Assembly (NCBI GenBank): GCA_004352715.1 | Contig: SCFE01000057.1 | Span: forward strand, 887,215 to 951,214 | DNA: 64,000 nt | Reading direction: 5' to 3' | Origin: Hofstenia miamia | Lineage: Eukaryota > Xenacoelomorpha > Acoela | In this document: piece after piece, positions 12,854 to 26,100 of the stretch | Layout of the letters: each line of letters starts with the position of its first letter | Position numbering within the stretch: position 1 is the stretch's first letter | Notes under the pieces: generated by a model | What the model was told of the DNA's origin: nothing | What the model saw: the letters and a program-made list of their open reading frames with translations, nothing else | Database searches by the model: none | Translations under genes and position numbers: made by a program

Positions 12854-15800
12854 CTAACAACATAAGTAAATTTAATTTTTATTTTCAACAAATTTTACAA
12901 TAAACGCATTACCGATAGAATTGTGTTCTCTTTGCACACATAAATGAAGTACATGGATAATTAACATATATTTTTGATATTGCTATTCAGATTCCTGCAC
13001 TGATAAAATTTCATTAGGCAGCGGATAAAAAGCCACCATTGCAATGTGGGCAGAATTTAGAGTCAGCCTCCATCTATATAATTTATGCTTCCTATAGATA
13101 TAGTTACCAGAATTTCTAGCTACCCTACTTGAACATGCACATACAATAGCTAATGTCCTAAACAAAAGTTGTTCGACGAAATCATGTAACTCTATAAATG
13201 GGAAACAAAATTAAGAAATCTACAAATGTAAAAAATAGCTCCTCACGTTATGAAGCCGAACAACAGTCCAATACGATGGTGTAGGTTTTTAATTTAGATT
13301 TAAAATCGACTTTTTACAAAAAACAAGCTTGTAATTAAAATTTAGAATATCGCAAGTCGGAACAATAGAATAAATTAACAGCATATCTTCCTTAGAATTG
13401 GAATAACCCTGATTTTTAGGACTAGGAAACTCAAAATGAATTAATCTTGAATACTGAAAAAAAGTATTATTGTGCATTAAATGATAAATAAATTGAAAAT
13501 AAGAGGTTAAGAGATTTATCGGAAGAAGACCATAAAATTAAACATTTCAAGCTAAATACAACTGACATTAAATTTTTTAATAGACATGTTCACTATCTAT
13601 TTTTCATGCATCTACGCTGTAAAACCTATCAGCTAAACTCGCAAAATGCACATTTTTATAAAAATGACATAATAAATTGGGGACATGAAATTTCTCAATT
13701 TTTGGCGGATTATTTTTAGACATTTTATAAATTCATTAACGTGCGATCGCATAACATTTTGAAGAGGGATTACTTAAATATTTAAAATCAGTACTGCAAA
13801 AGCTCATAAAACACTTTTAAAAGCTTTCATTTTCTCAAATAAACTACATACATATCCATGCACGTGGGAAAATACCATTTTAATATATATTTACAAATCC
13901 TTAATTAAAATAAAATTTATATATTTATACGATCCCATTTCAAAAGTGAGAAATGTTGGTAACACGACTGAGTGAGTGGCCACTTGCCCCTGTACCCCGC
14001 TTTAGGACACCGTCTGATTATCGTCACAAGCTTTGAAAAGGAAGTTACTAGTTACCATTTCAAATTACAAGCTAATATCGATCTTAATAAAACTTCAAAT
14101 ATCACATTTAATACGTTTTCTATCACCAAACAATTTTTTTCAATTGAGCAATTGGAACAAATTTAAGTCAATTTTCTTGGGAAAAGCAAACAATGAGACA
14201 CTTTGTGTTAGAAATCTGAAATTATTATGCTCTTGCATCCTGCCTCAGAGATTGACAGGGGAAAAGAACCCAACCTTGAACAAGAATATCCCCTTTTCAT
14301 AGATTTCTAATAATGCTATTTCGGCAAAATTATTGAAGTTCATCAATGTATTTGCCAAACACCAGCCCAAAACCTGAAAAATTGTAAATAACCAGTATAA
14401 CCATTTGATTGCACTGTATTAAAAAAAACTAATATAATTACCTCTCTTATTGATAGCCCTATTCAGACGTCACTATTGTGCTGATTTAAAACAATATTAA
14501 CCCATAATGAAACTGAAGCTGCTTTAGTAGTAAAAACGAATGATTTACATTAGGCACATGGAAAAAAGCAACCAAAATTAAATTTTGAAATTCATCTATG
14601 ATGCTAAAATAGGATGGTACATATATGTACCCACAGCCCCTATAATGATTGCAAAAATATGAATTGCAAGAAACTAGGATCAAGACAATACTTTTCACAC
14701 ATATGGGTTGACAATCACTCTTTTAAACCACATGATTCGCTTAATTATATTAATATCCAAATTAGTGATCCGATTGATCAAACAGGAATATCAGGCTCAA
14801 ATTAAAAAGCAAAAAGCTCGAGGATCAATTAGCAATTTGGTAGAAACTTTATAAATATATTAACTTGTCATTACTTAAGATTAATCATTAAAAACATAAA
14901 TATACTGGGGATCATAACAGTCTAGAAAAACGGATTTGCGCATGTATGTCGCGCCAAGCCTCAAAGTGTTATAGGACGATGAAATTAATGCAAAAAATAA
15001 AGACAGCTAATAGCAATTTAAAATTTCAAATTTGATAAATAATTTATTAAAAAACCATTACTTACTGCTTCAAATACTTCATGAGTCACTAAAAGTCTCA
15101 ACTCAAAAATACTCCAAATGAAAAGAGAATTATTCCTTCAATTTACCACCATTGGTAATGAATTATTTGATAATAATCAATATAAATATTTTTAACGAAA
15201 GTAAAAAAAGCCTGTCTAAATTTATGGTGATCCCGTTGGAATATGTTTAGATGGAACTATAAAAGTATAGTGCATATTAATTCTACCAAAGGAATATTCT
15301 CCTGCCACATAGCCTGCTTCATGGAAAATTGAGCAAAGTACAAAAGAAAATTTGGTTTCATAAAACATTTATGATAAATCGATTGTAGTACTGAATCAAA
15401 ACAACTCATTCGGGGAAATAGGACTTTACTCTTGGTCAATATTCTATTCATGACGTCGAATTAGCTTCCGTTGGACAGTTCGCCTTTTTACCAATCTAAT
15501 TGATGTTTCCTTGCTAAATGCTTCCATAATCATGAGGAGCCTATCCGAAAATCGCGTAAGCTTTCCCTTTTACTTTAACTTTCTTATGAATTGCGGATAT
15601 CAACTTGTTGATGGGACAATCCAAAACGAAGCTTGAGAAATTTACCAAAGCAAATTTTCACTGCCATGGAACTAATTGGTTATGATCCTCAAGAAAAGAG
15701 TTCTGGATGTAACAATCCTTCAGAAAAGCAAGCTAAACGATGGCGATGACTTCAAAAATCCCAAAGATGTACACTATTTTGTTGCTCTCGTCATGCGACT

Positions 15801-18180
15801 AAAATTGAAAAATGTGATGAGTGCATTTGAACATGTAACAACAGTTATAAATTTGTTTTTTTTGGATTTTTTAGAAATTTTATATTTCATTTATAAATGT
15901 TTTATATTTTTCTTTTATTTTTGTTAATTTTACGAATAGGTGTATCTTGATATGTATCAAATCAAACAAGTGTTTACTATCATTTATAATGGGGTGTATA
16001 AATCACACCAGAAATGAACGAAGGTAGTGTTTTTAAAGATAATTCGCGGATCATTAATAGTTTATTATTTTATTGATCAATTTAAATATCATAAAATATT
16101 AAGTAATACCAAAAATGTGAACAAATATCTGGATGCACAAATATGATTTATGAGTGTAAACAAAATAGACCACAAACAGCAATTAGTCTTACTATATGCA
16201 GCAACACTGGGTCTACTTTTCAGGAAAAAAATGATATGGACACAAGATATTGACGTCATCACAAACTGAAATAGGTCTTATTATATAGACGAGGAAATGA
16301 AATGATAAATAACTTAAGAACAGTTATCTTAACCTCTTTAGTGGCAGATTCGGGGTCTAATTGTACACCAGGAGTATTATAATTTGCAGCTGGCGGCTAA
16401 CAAACTCGAGCAATTCAATAATATCTGCTCCACAAGATGTGAATTATTGTTCTATCGCTTTTAAACTTATTATACAAAAGTGAATACATTGTTGTTACAA
16501 AAACAGTTCTTTATTTCAATTTTCTATCACAAGTTTATCAGCAAAAGTGGCAGCCATTCATCTGAATTTTCTATATTTTAATTTTGAAGGCGATACGTTA
16601 AGTATAATACTTTAGATATTTGGCAAGCAACAAAACTGCAACACTTTCACTATATTTTTCTTCATATCTCACTGTATTTTTAACTATACAAATCAAAGAC
16701 TCTTCATAAATTAAGATTGATAATGAGGGCAATTTTTTTGAACCTGAGAATAATAAACCATAGATAACTACTGTACATGTATTCATATACTTTACATATG
16801 CTTTCATACCGCTTGTTCTCAAATGCACCAGCTGCTGGAAAACACATTTTTCTTTGTGCATGTTTCATTTGCACAAAATGTGCACATCTTATTTACTGAA
16901 GTCATCCTCAAAAATTGNNNNNNNNNNNNNNNNNNNNNNNNNNNNNNNNNNNNNNNNNNNNNNNNNNNNNNNNNNNNNNNNNNNNNNNNNNNNNNNNNNN
17001 NNNNNNNNNNNNNNNNNNNNNNNNNNNNNNNNNNNNNNNNNNNNNNNNNNNNNNNNNNNNNNNNNNNNNNNNNNNNNNNNNNNNNNNNNNNNNNNNNNNN
17101 NNNNNNNNNNNNNNNNNNNNNNNNNNNNNNNNNNNNNNNNNNNNNNNNNNNNNNNNNNNNNNNNNNNNNNNNNNNNNNNNNNNNNNNNNNNNNNNNNNNN
17201 NNNNNNNNNNNNNNNNNNNNNNNNNNNNNNNNNNNNNNNNNNNNNNNNNNNNNNNNNNNNNNNNNNNNNNNNNNNNNNNNNNNNNNNNNNNNNNNNNNNN
17301 NNNNNNNNNNNNNNNNNNNNNNNNNNNNNNNNNNNNNNNNNNNNNNNNNNNNNNNNNNNNNNNNNNNNNNNNNNNNNNNNNNNNNNNNNNNNNNNNNNNN
17401 NNNNNNNNNNNNNNNNNNNNNNNNNNNNNNNNNNNNNNNNNNNNNNNNNNNNNNNNNNNNNNNNNNNNNNNNNNNNNNNNNNNNNNNNNNNNNNNNNNNN
17501 NNNNNNNNNNNNNNNNNNNNNNNNNNNNNNNNNNNNNNNNNNNNNNNNNNNNNNNNNNNNNNNNNNNNNNNNNNNNNNNNNNNNNNNNNNNNNNNNNNNN
17601 NNNNNNNNNNNNNNNNNNNNNNNNNNNNNNNNNNNNNNNNNNNNNNNNNNNNNNNNNNNNNNNNNNNNNNNNNNNNNNNNNNNNNNNNNNNNNNNNNNNN
17701 NNNNNNNNNNNNNNNNNNNNNNNNNNNNNNNNNNNNNNNNNNNNNNNNNNNNNNNNNNNNNNNNNNNNNNNNNNNNNNNNNNNNNNNNNNNNNNNNNNNN
17801 NNNNNNNNNNNNNNNNNNNNNNNNNNNNNNNNNNNNNNNNNTTTTCATAATGATACATGTTGGATATTTATTTGCACAATTGGGATGTTTGTTTGCCTTA
17901 GTTGGATCTCCTCTTGCCTTACTCGGATGTCCTAATCACTATAAGGATCTTTTTGTGCTTTATTGGGATCTTGGAGAAAATTGTTTGGGCAAACAGCTTG
18001 TAATTTATAGAGACCAAAAGCAGTTAAGGTTATGCATGTGTAAATTTGTTTTTTATCCTTCAACATTGATATCAGAATTTTCACATTTGTAATGGTAAGA
18101 AAAATGAATTTATATAAACTGATAAACAAAATCACTGAAAATTATGAGAAGAAGAATAAGAGATTTGCTGTATGCATGGG

Positions 18181-18247
<67 letters not shown>

Positions 18248-21200
18248 GTGGTTAAGAAGATTAGCATATGGCGCATCAACTTTGCCATTAAAAGTTTAGG
18301 AGCGTCAAAAACGGAGACATGTTTTAATGTGCCGGTAACTGCAACACAATAAAAATAAAATTGTCGAGTACTTAATTTCTTAAGCTTTGATATATTAAAT
18401 AAAGTAACAGAACTGAACCGACGATTTGGGTCTAATAGCAGATAAAATGAAATATGGCGAAAGATAAGAAAATCATAAACATCATGTAATAATGAATTAC
18501 GCACACCATTTCTTTTTAATGAAACAAAATATATTGGAATTTTAGATATCCACTTATTATATCTTCCTTGAAACACAATAAGACTAGAAATCGGAAAAAG
18601 ATGGGAACTATACAAGAGAAGTGTACATCAAAATGGATCGAATCATTTTTTTATAAAGGATCATTTTGTTGTTATATGGTAAGGAACACGCTTGCATTTT
18701 GTGAGTTTGTGGGCTATATGATCAGTTCAGGATAAGTTGTTCTTAACATAGACACGCAAAGAACTAGGGCATGCATCAATTTTGTTATTATATTATATCA
18801 TATTATATAATTTAAAAAAATTCCATATTCGAAAAAAATTGGTTACATTAGATGTTTTTGCATCATGCATACAAAAGAATTTCTAATTTGCAAGTGTTGG
18901 AAACGAGTCGGTTTGGGTCTAAAAAACAATTTTTTACAAAACATTTAATATATTAATATAAATTAAGTTTTACGCCTAAGACACCATTTGGTGTGCAAAG
19001 CACTTATATATATATGAGTAACTTCTAAGAAGAAATCACAGTTCAAAATATTCCACAGGAAAACTGAGTTTTACTTTTTTGAAAAGAAACAGACCGAGGC
19101 CATTAAAACTATAGCAAAAAAACGCGTCATAGCTGGGTTTCGGCATCAAAAAGGCACTCAAAATAAGGCTAGGTTGTAATTCATATTTGCAGTAAACACC
19201 ATGATAATGATTTTTTTCACAAAAAATGAAAAACTAGGATTATTTGTATGAAACATAACCTGAACCTGAATTAAATGTAGGCTTGAGCCTAAATTTTAGC
19301 TCATTTGCAGTTCAGAATTGAGGAAATTTCGAAAAACTAGATATAATTAAAAGTTAAAATAATAACATGGATGTATAAACATATTTACCACGCTCAGAAT
19401 CAATAAATTAATCCTATTATAGTATAAAAAATAATTAACATACCGTTTTTGAAGTTATATGTGATGTTATCACTTCCAACATTGTCAGCATCAGTTGCTA
19501 AAAGAAGTAGGATTGGAGTATAGGGTGGAACATCATAGTAGAGCGAACAGTTGTATTCGGGGTAAGGAAATACTGGAGGATTGTCATTGACATCTGCATA
19601 AACGAAACAGAATTAAAAAATATCACATAATGACTGAATTTCAAAATGACAATTCAGGTTTCAATTATGCATCAGAAGATTTAAATTCAGAGCTGTATAA
19701 AATACAGGAATTATGCTTGTTGAATTTCTAGCAATTCGAAAGGAAATTGAATTTTATCTATTTTTGCACTAAAAATATTGTACAAAACTCTGCAGAATCG
19801 AGGTCCGAAAGCGTATGAAAATTAATCTACAATGATAGTTTATAACTGTTAGAAGATTTAAATTCAGAGCTGTATAAAATACAGGAATTATGCTTGTTGA
19901 ATTTCTAGCAATTCGAAAGGAAATTGAATTTTATCTATTTTTGCACTAAAAATATTGTACAAAACTCTGCAGAATCGAGGTCCGAAAGCGTATGAAAATT
20001 AATCTACAATGATAGTTTATAACTGTGGTTAGAATATGAAAATGGTCTTAAAAGAGCTTAAATTTTTTATAAATATCTGCTATAAGCAATTATTTAACAG
20101 CTGATTAACTTGTTATACACATTGGGAGCGTTTTACAAAATTTAAAACGGATTTTCCGCTGCAGAATTAATATTAGCTGTTGATTTTTGGAAGTTTCATC
20201 TGCATTACAATAAATTTACTCAAAGGCATTAAGGTTAATGACAAAAATTGAGTAAAAGTGACAAAAAGACAGGATGTCGTGTGGGGTACTTTTACTTAAA
20301 TTTAGAGACCGTAGGTGTTTTTCGAGAATACTTGTTAGAGAAGAGAAATTGTTGCTGGTTTTCAATCATTTTTTGACCGGTTTTCAAATGCTGCCCCAAC
20401 CCAACCAGCGCCGACCTGACTGGTATCGGTAAAGCCTGTTGAAACGGTCAGTTATATTGAATAGTGAGGGTTTTATGAAAATATTTGTTATTGAGAAATG
20501 TTTTAGAACTAATAAAATGGCGGTAATTTTCACAACATTCAATTTAGTTAAAATACAAAATATAGATTTGTTCATTAAGAAAAACCGAGTGCAATTCATT
20601 TGCGGAAATTATAAAATAATTTTATGTATGTTGCTAAGTTATTATTTAACAGATATCATTAGATACACAAAAAACCAGTTTAAAAAATATATTGACAAAT
20701 GTCTTGATTTAATTCGTGATTTCAAATAACTGATTTGACAGGACAGGACAGACANNNNNNNNNNNNNNNNNNNNNNNNNNNNNNNNNNNNNNNNNAAAAC
20801 CGAGTGCAATTCATTTGTGGAAATTATAAAATAATTTTATGTATGTTGCTAAGTTATTATTTAACAGATATCACTAGATACACAAATGTCTTGATTTAAT
20901 TCGTGATTTCAAATAACTGATTTGACAGGACAGGACAGACAATAATTTCAGAAAAAGCGGGAATCCGTTAAACAGACGATGCGTGAAAATACTGCATAAA
21001 AATAACTTTGAAAAATTCATTTATTTTCGTATTGTTTTATTATATGTATAAAGGTCAGAGTTTGCGAAGCGCGGAATTTGTAGAAAATAGATTAATTGAG
21101 GAAAAACTATGCAGACTTAATGAAAATAAAATTACAATAGCAAATGGAGGATATATGAAAAAAGGGAGCTTTAATGAGAAATTCATTCAGGTAAAATGAA

Positions 21201-22699
21201 TACAACTGGGGAAGAGAGAGAGAGTAGATATCACCCATTGTTTACATTTCATTTATGTTATCAAATACAATATTGCTATCACAATTGAAAGAAATATTAA
21301 CAAGCGGGTATTGAAAAGTTTTCGTCATTCAAAATATTTCTCGATTGCAATACAATATTTTCTTTAAAGATTTAGAAGGAAAGAAGGTGTAATTAACAAC
21401 ATGTTTTAAATCTACTACACACTAAATTTTATATATGGATTATCGGTCAAAATTATTGAAACACAATTGATTAATCATTTTCAAATGATTGAAGACATTA
21501 TGGTTGCAACATTTGCATCTGGATAACTTTTTTATTGTGAAATTAAATTTCTTAAGAAGCCCTTAAAAGTAGTTTTGCCCCGTGAACCTGTTGAATGGAA
21601 CTATAATTTCTTTCTCTTAAAAACTACTGTATGTAAAACCTACATACAGTATAAGAAAAACTAAATTTTGAAAAAAATAAGAACGTAGAAACTTTCTGGA
21701 AATATTTATGAACACATTAACAATGTATAGTATCAGAGCTGCAAAAAAATTAATGGGAAAAATTAATTGCCATTAATGGAATTCATGTTTATAAATGGCC
21801 ATTAATGAATTTTTAAGGTTGCCATTAATAGCCATTATTGCAATTGTTGTAAATTATACTTCCTCAAATAATTAAATTGAATTTACATTATTCAGTGCTA
21901 CTTTTTTTATCAAAAACAAAGCTAGTTGTTTGTCAGGTCAGGTTATCTACACACAAGCTATTTTTGGGATCAATGGTCATACACCAATCACAACAAATGA
22001 ATTAATGTCAATTTTATTACTATGGATTGTACTTTTTTCACCCAACCAAATTTCAAACTTTCAAAATTTATCTCAAATCTTTCAAACTTATTTAATTGAC
22101 AAGTTTCTCTTAGAAAAATGTGTGCAAGTGTTTATTCAAAAAAAACTTGGAAGATTTGAGATAAATTTGGGAGGTTTGAATTTTCGTTGGGTGCTTAGTT
22201 GTAGCAATTTTCAATTTGATGGGTCGACAGCGCCACCTGTCAAAATGAAATTGCACAGTGCAACAGCTATGCTTTGTGAAACACGGAAATAAATGTCATT
22301 ATTGCTTACCTTTTGATAGATTGTTTTCATTTACCATGTTTTAGTAAGCAAACATAAGGCATACAGTCAATTTAATTACTTCACAAATATTTAAAAAAAT
22401 TTCTATGAAAAAATTCATGAATTTCGCATTATCATATGTACTTCTAAATTTTTTATTTCTGCTTTTTCCATGAATGAATTTTTAAGAAAATCGTTTCCCA
22501 TTAAATTAAAATTAATTTTTGAGCAGCCCTGTATAAGATAACATCAAATTTGCGATGGCTAAGTACAATAGGTCTAGACATAAAAATTTGTCTGAAGCGG
22601 TTATTTGCACTTAATTTTAAAAAAAATTATAAACATTACATATGTGTAAAGTTATAATATTATAATATTTAAGCATTTTTATAAGTAGAGTTTGTTTTG

Positions 22700-22742
<43 letters not shown>

Positions 22743-23121
22743 AGGTTTAAAAATTGCAAATACACTCTAGGAACAAAAGTGACCGAGTATATTACAAAAA
22801 GGCATCAAACATGTTGAAGTTCCCATTTTACAGTATGTGACTTACTTTACTTTCAGATCGATTAAGCCGACTTTTTTGACGAAAAATTTTGCTTAAACAT
22901 TGGAAAAGGTGGGATTATTTACCAAATTATAATTATATATGAATAATTATTACTATATTATCCAGTTGAAAATTAATTCAACATGTTGCTATCAAAATAC
23001 CAAACAAAACATTCATATAGAAGAATAATTGAGTACATAATTACACAACATGAGTACATTCAATTATACGGAATCATCACATGATCACTATTGTGATCTC
23101 AACTAATACTTTCAAACCAAC

Positions 23122-23160
<39 letters not shown>

Positions 23161-26100
23161 GGAACATGAGTCTATCGTCACCTTTGCAAACTCACAGTTC
23201 GAGCTTAATTTTTAATCAATACCTTCATTGAGCGACGAAAGGACTGGTCGGCAGACAGAAATTGGCAAATTGGAAATAAATAGCATTATTCTTGTCAAAT
23301 AAACAGAGGAATTAGTATAAATTTGAACTTCAAACATTTGCGCTTGTGCACAATGGGAATGTAATCCAGTCATGACAAAACAAAGATAAAAGGATTATTT
23401 CCACGCTCTCGATAATCAATGCCGTGATTAATTTAATTTATTGAATTAATGTATAAATAAATGCACCAACACTATTGATTTAATGATCTCTCCAATAAAA
23501 TCATTTCTCTCTAGTGGAATCTCATCTTTCACATGCATCATTATCAAACATTTTCAAAAAAGATCAGGCTGCAGGCCAGGAAATTTTACTATCTTACGAG
23601 AGTCAGTTATTTTGCACGAAACAGGCATTAAACATTGGAATAAAATTTAATCCTTAAATCCATGAATACCTTCAATTTAATAGAGCTGTATAAAACCAAC
23701 AAACACAAATTCAATTATGAAATAATTACATTTATTTCACACATAATAAAAAAATACAAATTAAAATTATTAAGAAAATTAAAATATCATAAAACAAAGG
23801 TAAAATTTACACATTCAAATAAGAATAACACATTTTAAAATTTACCTACATATTCAACCCCAACAAAATAAGATTATTGTTATTAATTGGTTTGCATGAG
23901 CGATAGTAGAAAACTTTAAAAGGAGCGGCTAAAGTATTTTTGCAAAAATTTATATAAAACTGATTTAATTGCAAGCTATTCAAAAATCTAATCAAATCTT
24001 GCATAAAGTTCCATGATTTAAAAAGGTTCTCGACCAAAACTAAGGTATATATTTATACACATGACAGCATGTCTTTTAAGACAACCTTTGTTCAAGAGAC
24101 AGCAGAAATAATCTTGAAAAAATTGTTTTTATGAAAACCTGTAAAAATAATTTTTTCACAATAGTCACATAAAATGTCCGCAATTTCATATAATGCTTAA
24201 ATAGTTTTTGAAAAGCGGTGCCTACCCCAAAAATACGCCTGCTGGTTTACCATTGCAAATTGTAACCACTGTGCTTAATTAAATATTTGTGCAACAATTA
24301 GCAAAACGTGATTTTCAAAAGAATTAATTATTAATAAATAACTTTCTGAATTAAAACAATAGAAGTAAAATTAGAATAGATTTTCTATTAAATATAAATA
24401 TTTGAGCAAAAACTGTGAGGGTAAGAAAAAATAATAAACTAGAAGTAAATAGAATATCAATTCAGACTGGCAAATCTCAATAATTTGCTTGTGCAGGGAA
24501 TTCTTGATAATTGCATTATTAGTTGTTTTTTCAAGTTTTTTCGAAAAAATTTGGTATAATACGCATTGTTGCCTGTTGAGTATGAAAATCGCTACCAATG
24601 CCCAGCCTTATCGGACAAATAACGATAACTTTGCAGTTTTTCATTTGGGGATTGCGTTCTGTAAAAAACGTTTATTTCTTATTCATTGCCAAATTATTTC
24701 AAACGCACATTTATATGCACTTTCATAGTTATAGTAAACTATTGCAGTAAACAATGATTTCTTTCATTCAAAGATTTTGCTTCATGCCAGTTATTGTGAA
24801 ATTGACGAACATGTATTTTTTCTTTAATAGGTATTGTCTTCCAAGCCCAAGTCCTATGTATTTATACAGAAATTTTCAATTCACTTTTTCCAGTATATGA
24901 TTAAGTTAGCATAATTGCAAATAAATATATTTGAAGTGCTCTCATCAAATGTTCTAAGGCACGTTTATTTATCCTACTCTGGTATTGGGTTAATATAACA
25001 GGATTTGTTAGGTATATATCACATTTTCACATTATGTGCAAAGTTTTAACTTTTGCCCTGAGTATAACGTCATTAAATGTTTCAATTAAACCTAATTTCC
25101 TTAAATGAACCTAGAAAAAACTTTCGGAAAATCAATTCACCTCTATTGCCTTTACTTGTTGAAGGGTACTCGATCGAATCATTTATAAAATGTATTTTTA
25201 CAGGAAATTATTTTTATCGATATTTCACTTAGGCAATGTTCCCGTGAACAAGAAAAACATGGAAAGTGAATCGGCAAATTAAAACATTGGTCAATTAGTT
25301 TGTTCATACCCGAAAATTGGCTTCAACCGAAATTTCTAAATAAATTAAATTGATAATGAAACACTATTTTCTTTAACTAGATGGCGCTGTAAAATATATA
25401 AAATAAGTTAAAGTTATTATCAGAAAAAACTAAGAAAAATGAATCCATCTCAAATGAATATCAAAATTGGTTATGCAGAGATTACCAATCCACGATACAT
25501 TATAAATAGCAGCTATATGTTATTCAAAAGCATTTAATGAAGAAGTGTTGGAATACTACATTCTCTTACACCTTGATTCCGCTTGATCTGCCTATCTGGT
25601 TTAATCATCTGAGACTCGAATTTGTTATTTAACCTAGCAATAAAAAAATTGATATGAATTTGATGGAAGCAGAAGATGGAGTGGCTAAGCAGATGAGAAA
25701 TGAGGAAATTATTTATAATAACATGCATAAATATTAACGTCTTCCGTTGAACTTAATTACCAAAACGCAACAATATCTCAAGCAAATAATTTATTCTAGC
25801 AGGGAAATTCCCACATTACTTAAAATTCCAATTAGCGCTAATCCATTTAAAATCTTCTGCGACAAGAAATTTACTAGATAATTACAAAAACTTCACACTC
25901 TTCGCGACTATTTGACAACTAATTTTATCTGACCGCGATGAGTAGCATTTTGAATATTTGAACAAGTAAATCGGTTAACAAAATAAACATGTGAATAATT
26001 CTATGAGGGCATGAAATTCACTATAAAATAAATGTTTATAAATATTTTTACTAAAGGTAATATGTCCTCGTTTTTCTTTTCTGTTCTATGTCGTTTTAAA

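Larger units (their letters stand above)
12854..19443 (-). other. Cadherin intron 11 (6.6 kb)
   Basis: It contains the 924-bp gap and the (ATC)n tract. No conserved element was recognised otherwise. Confidence 0.7.

Noticed and set aside
16823-18092. Long open frames across 16918-17841
   Set aside because: They consist almost wholly of N and carry no information. The same holds for frames over the gaps near 3358, 27000, 33117 and 61977.
18142-18615. 157-residue minus-strand open frame ending in a long methionine run
   Set aside because: The methionines are the (ATC)n tract read backwards, and the rest has no recognisable domain or splice structure.
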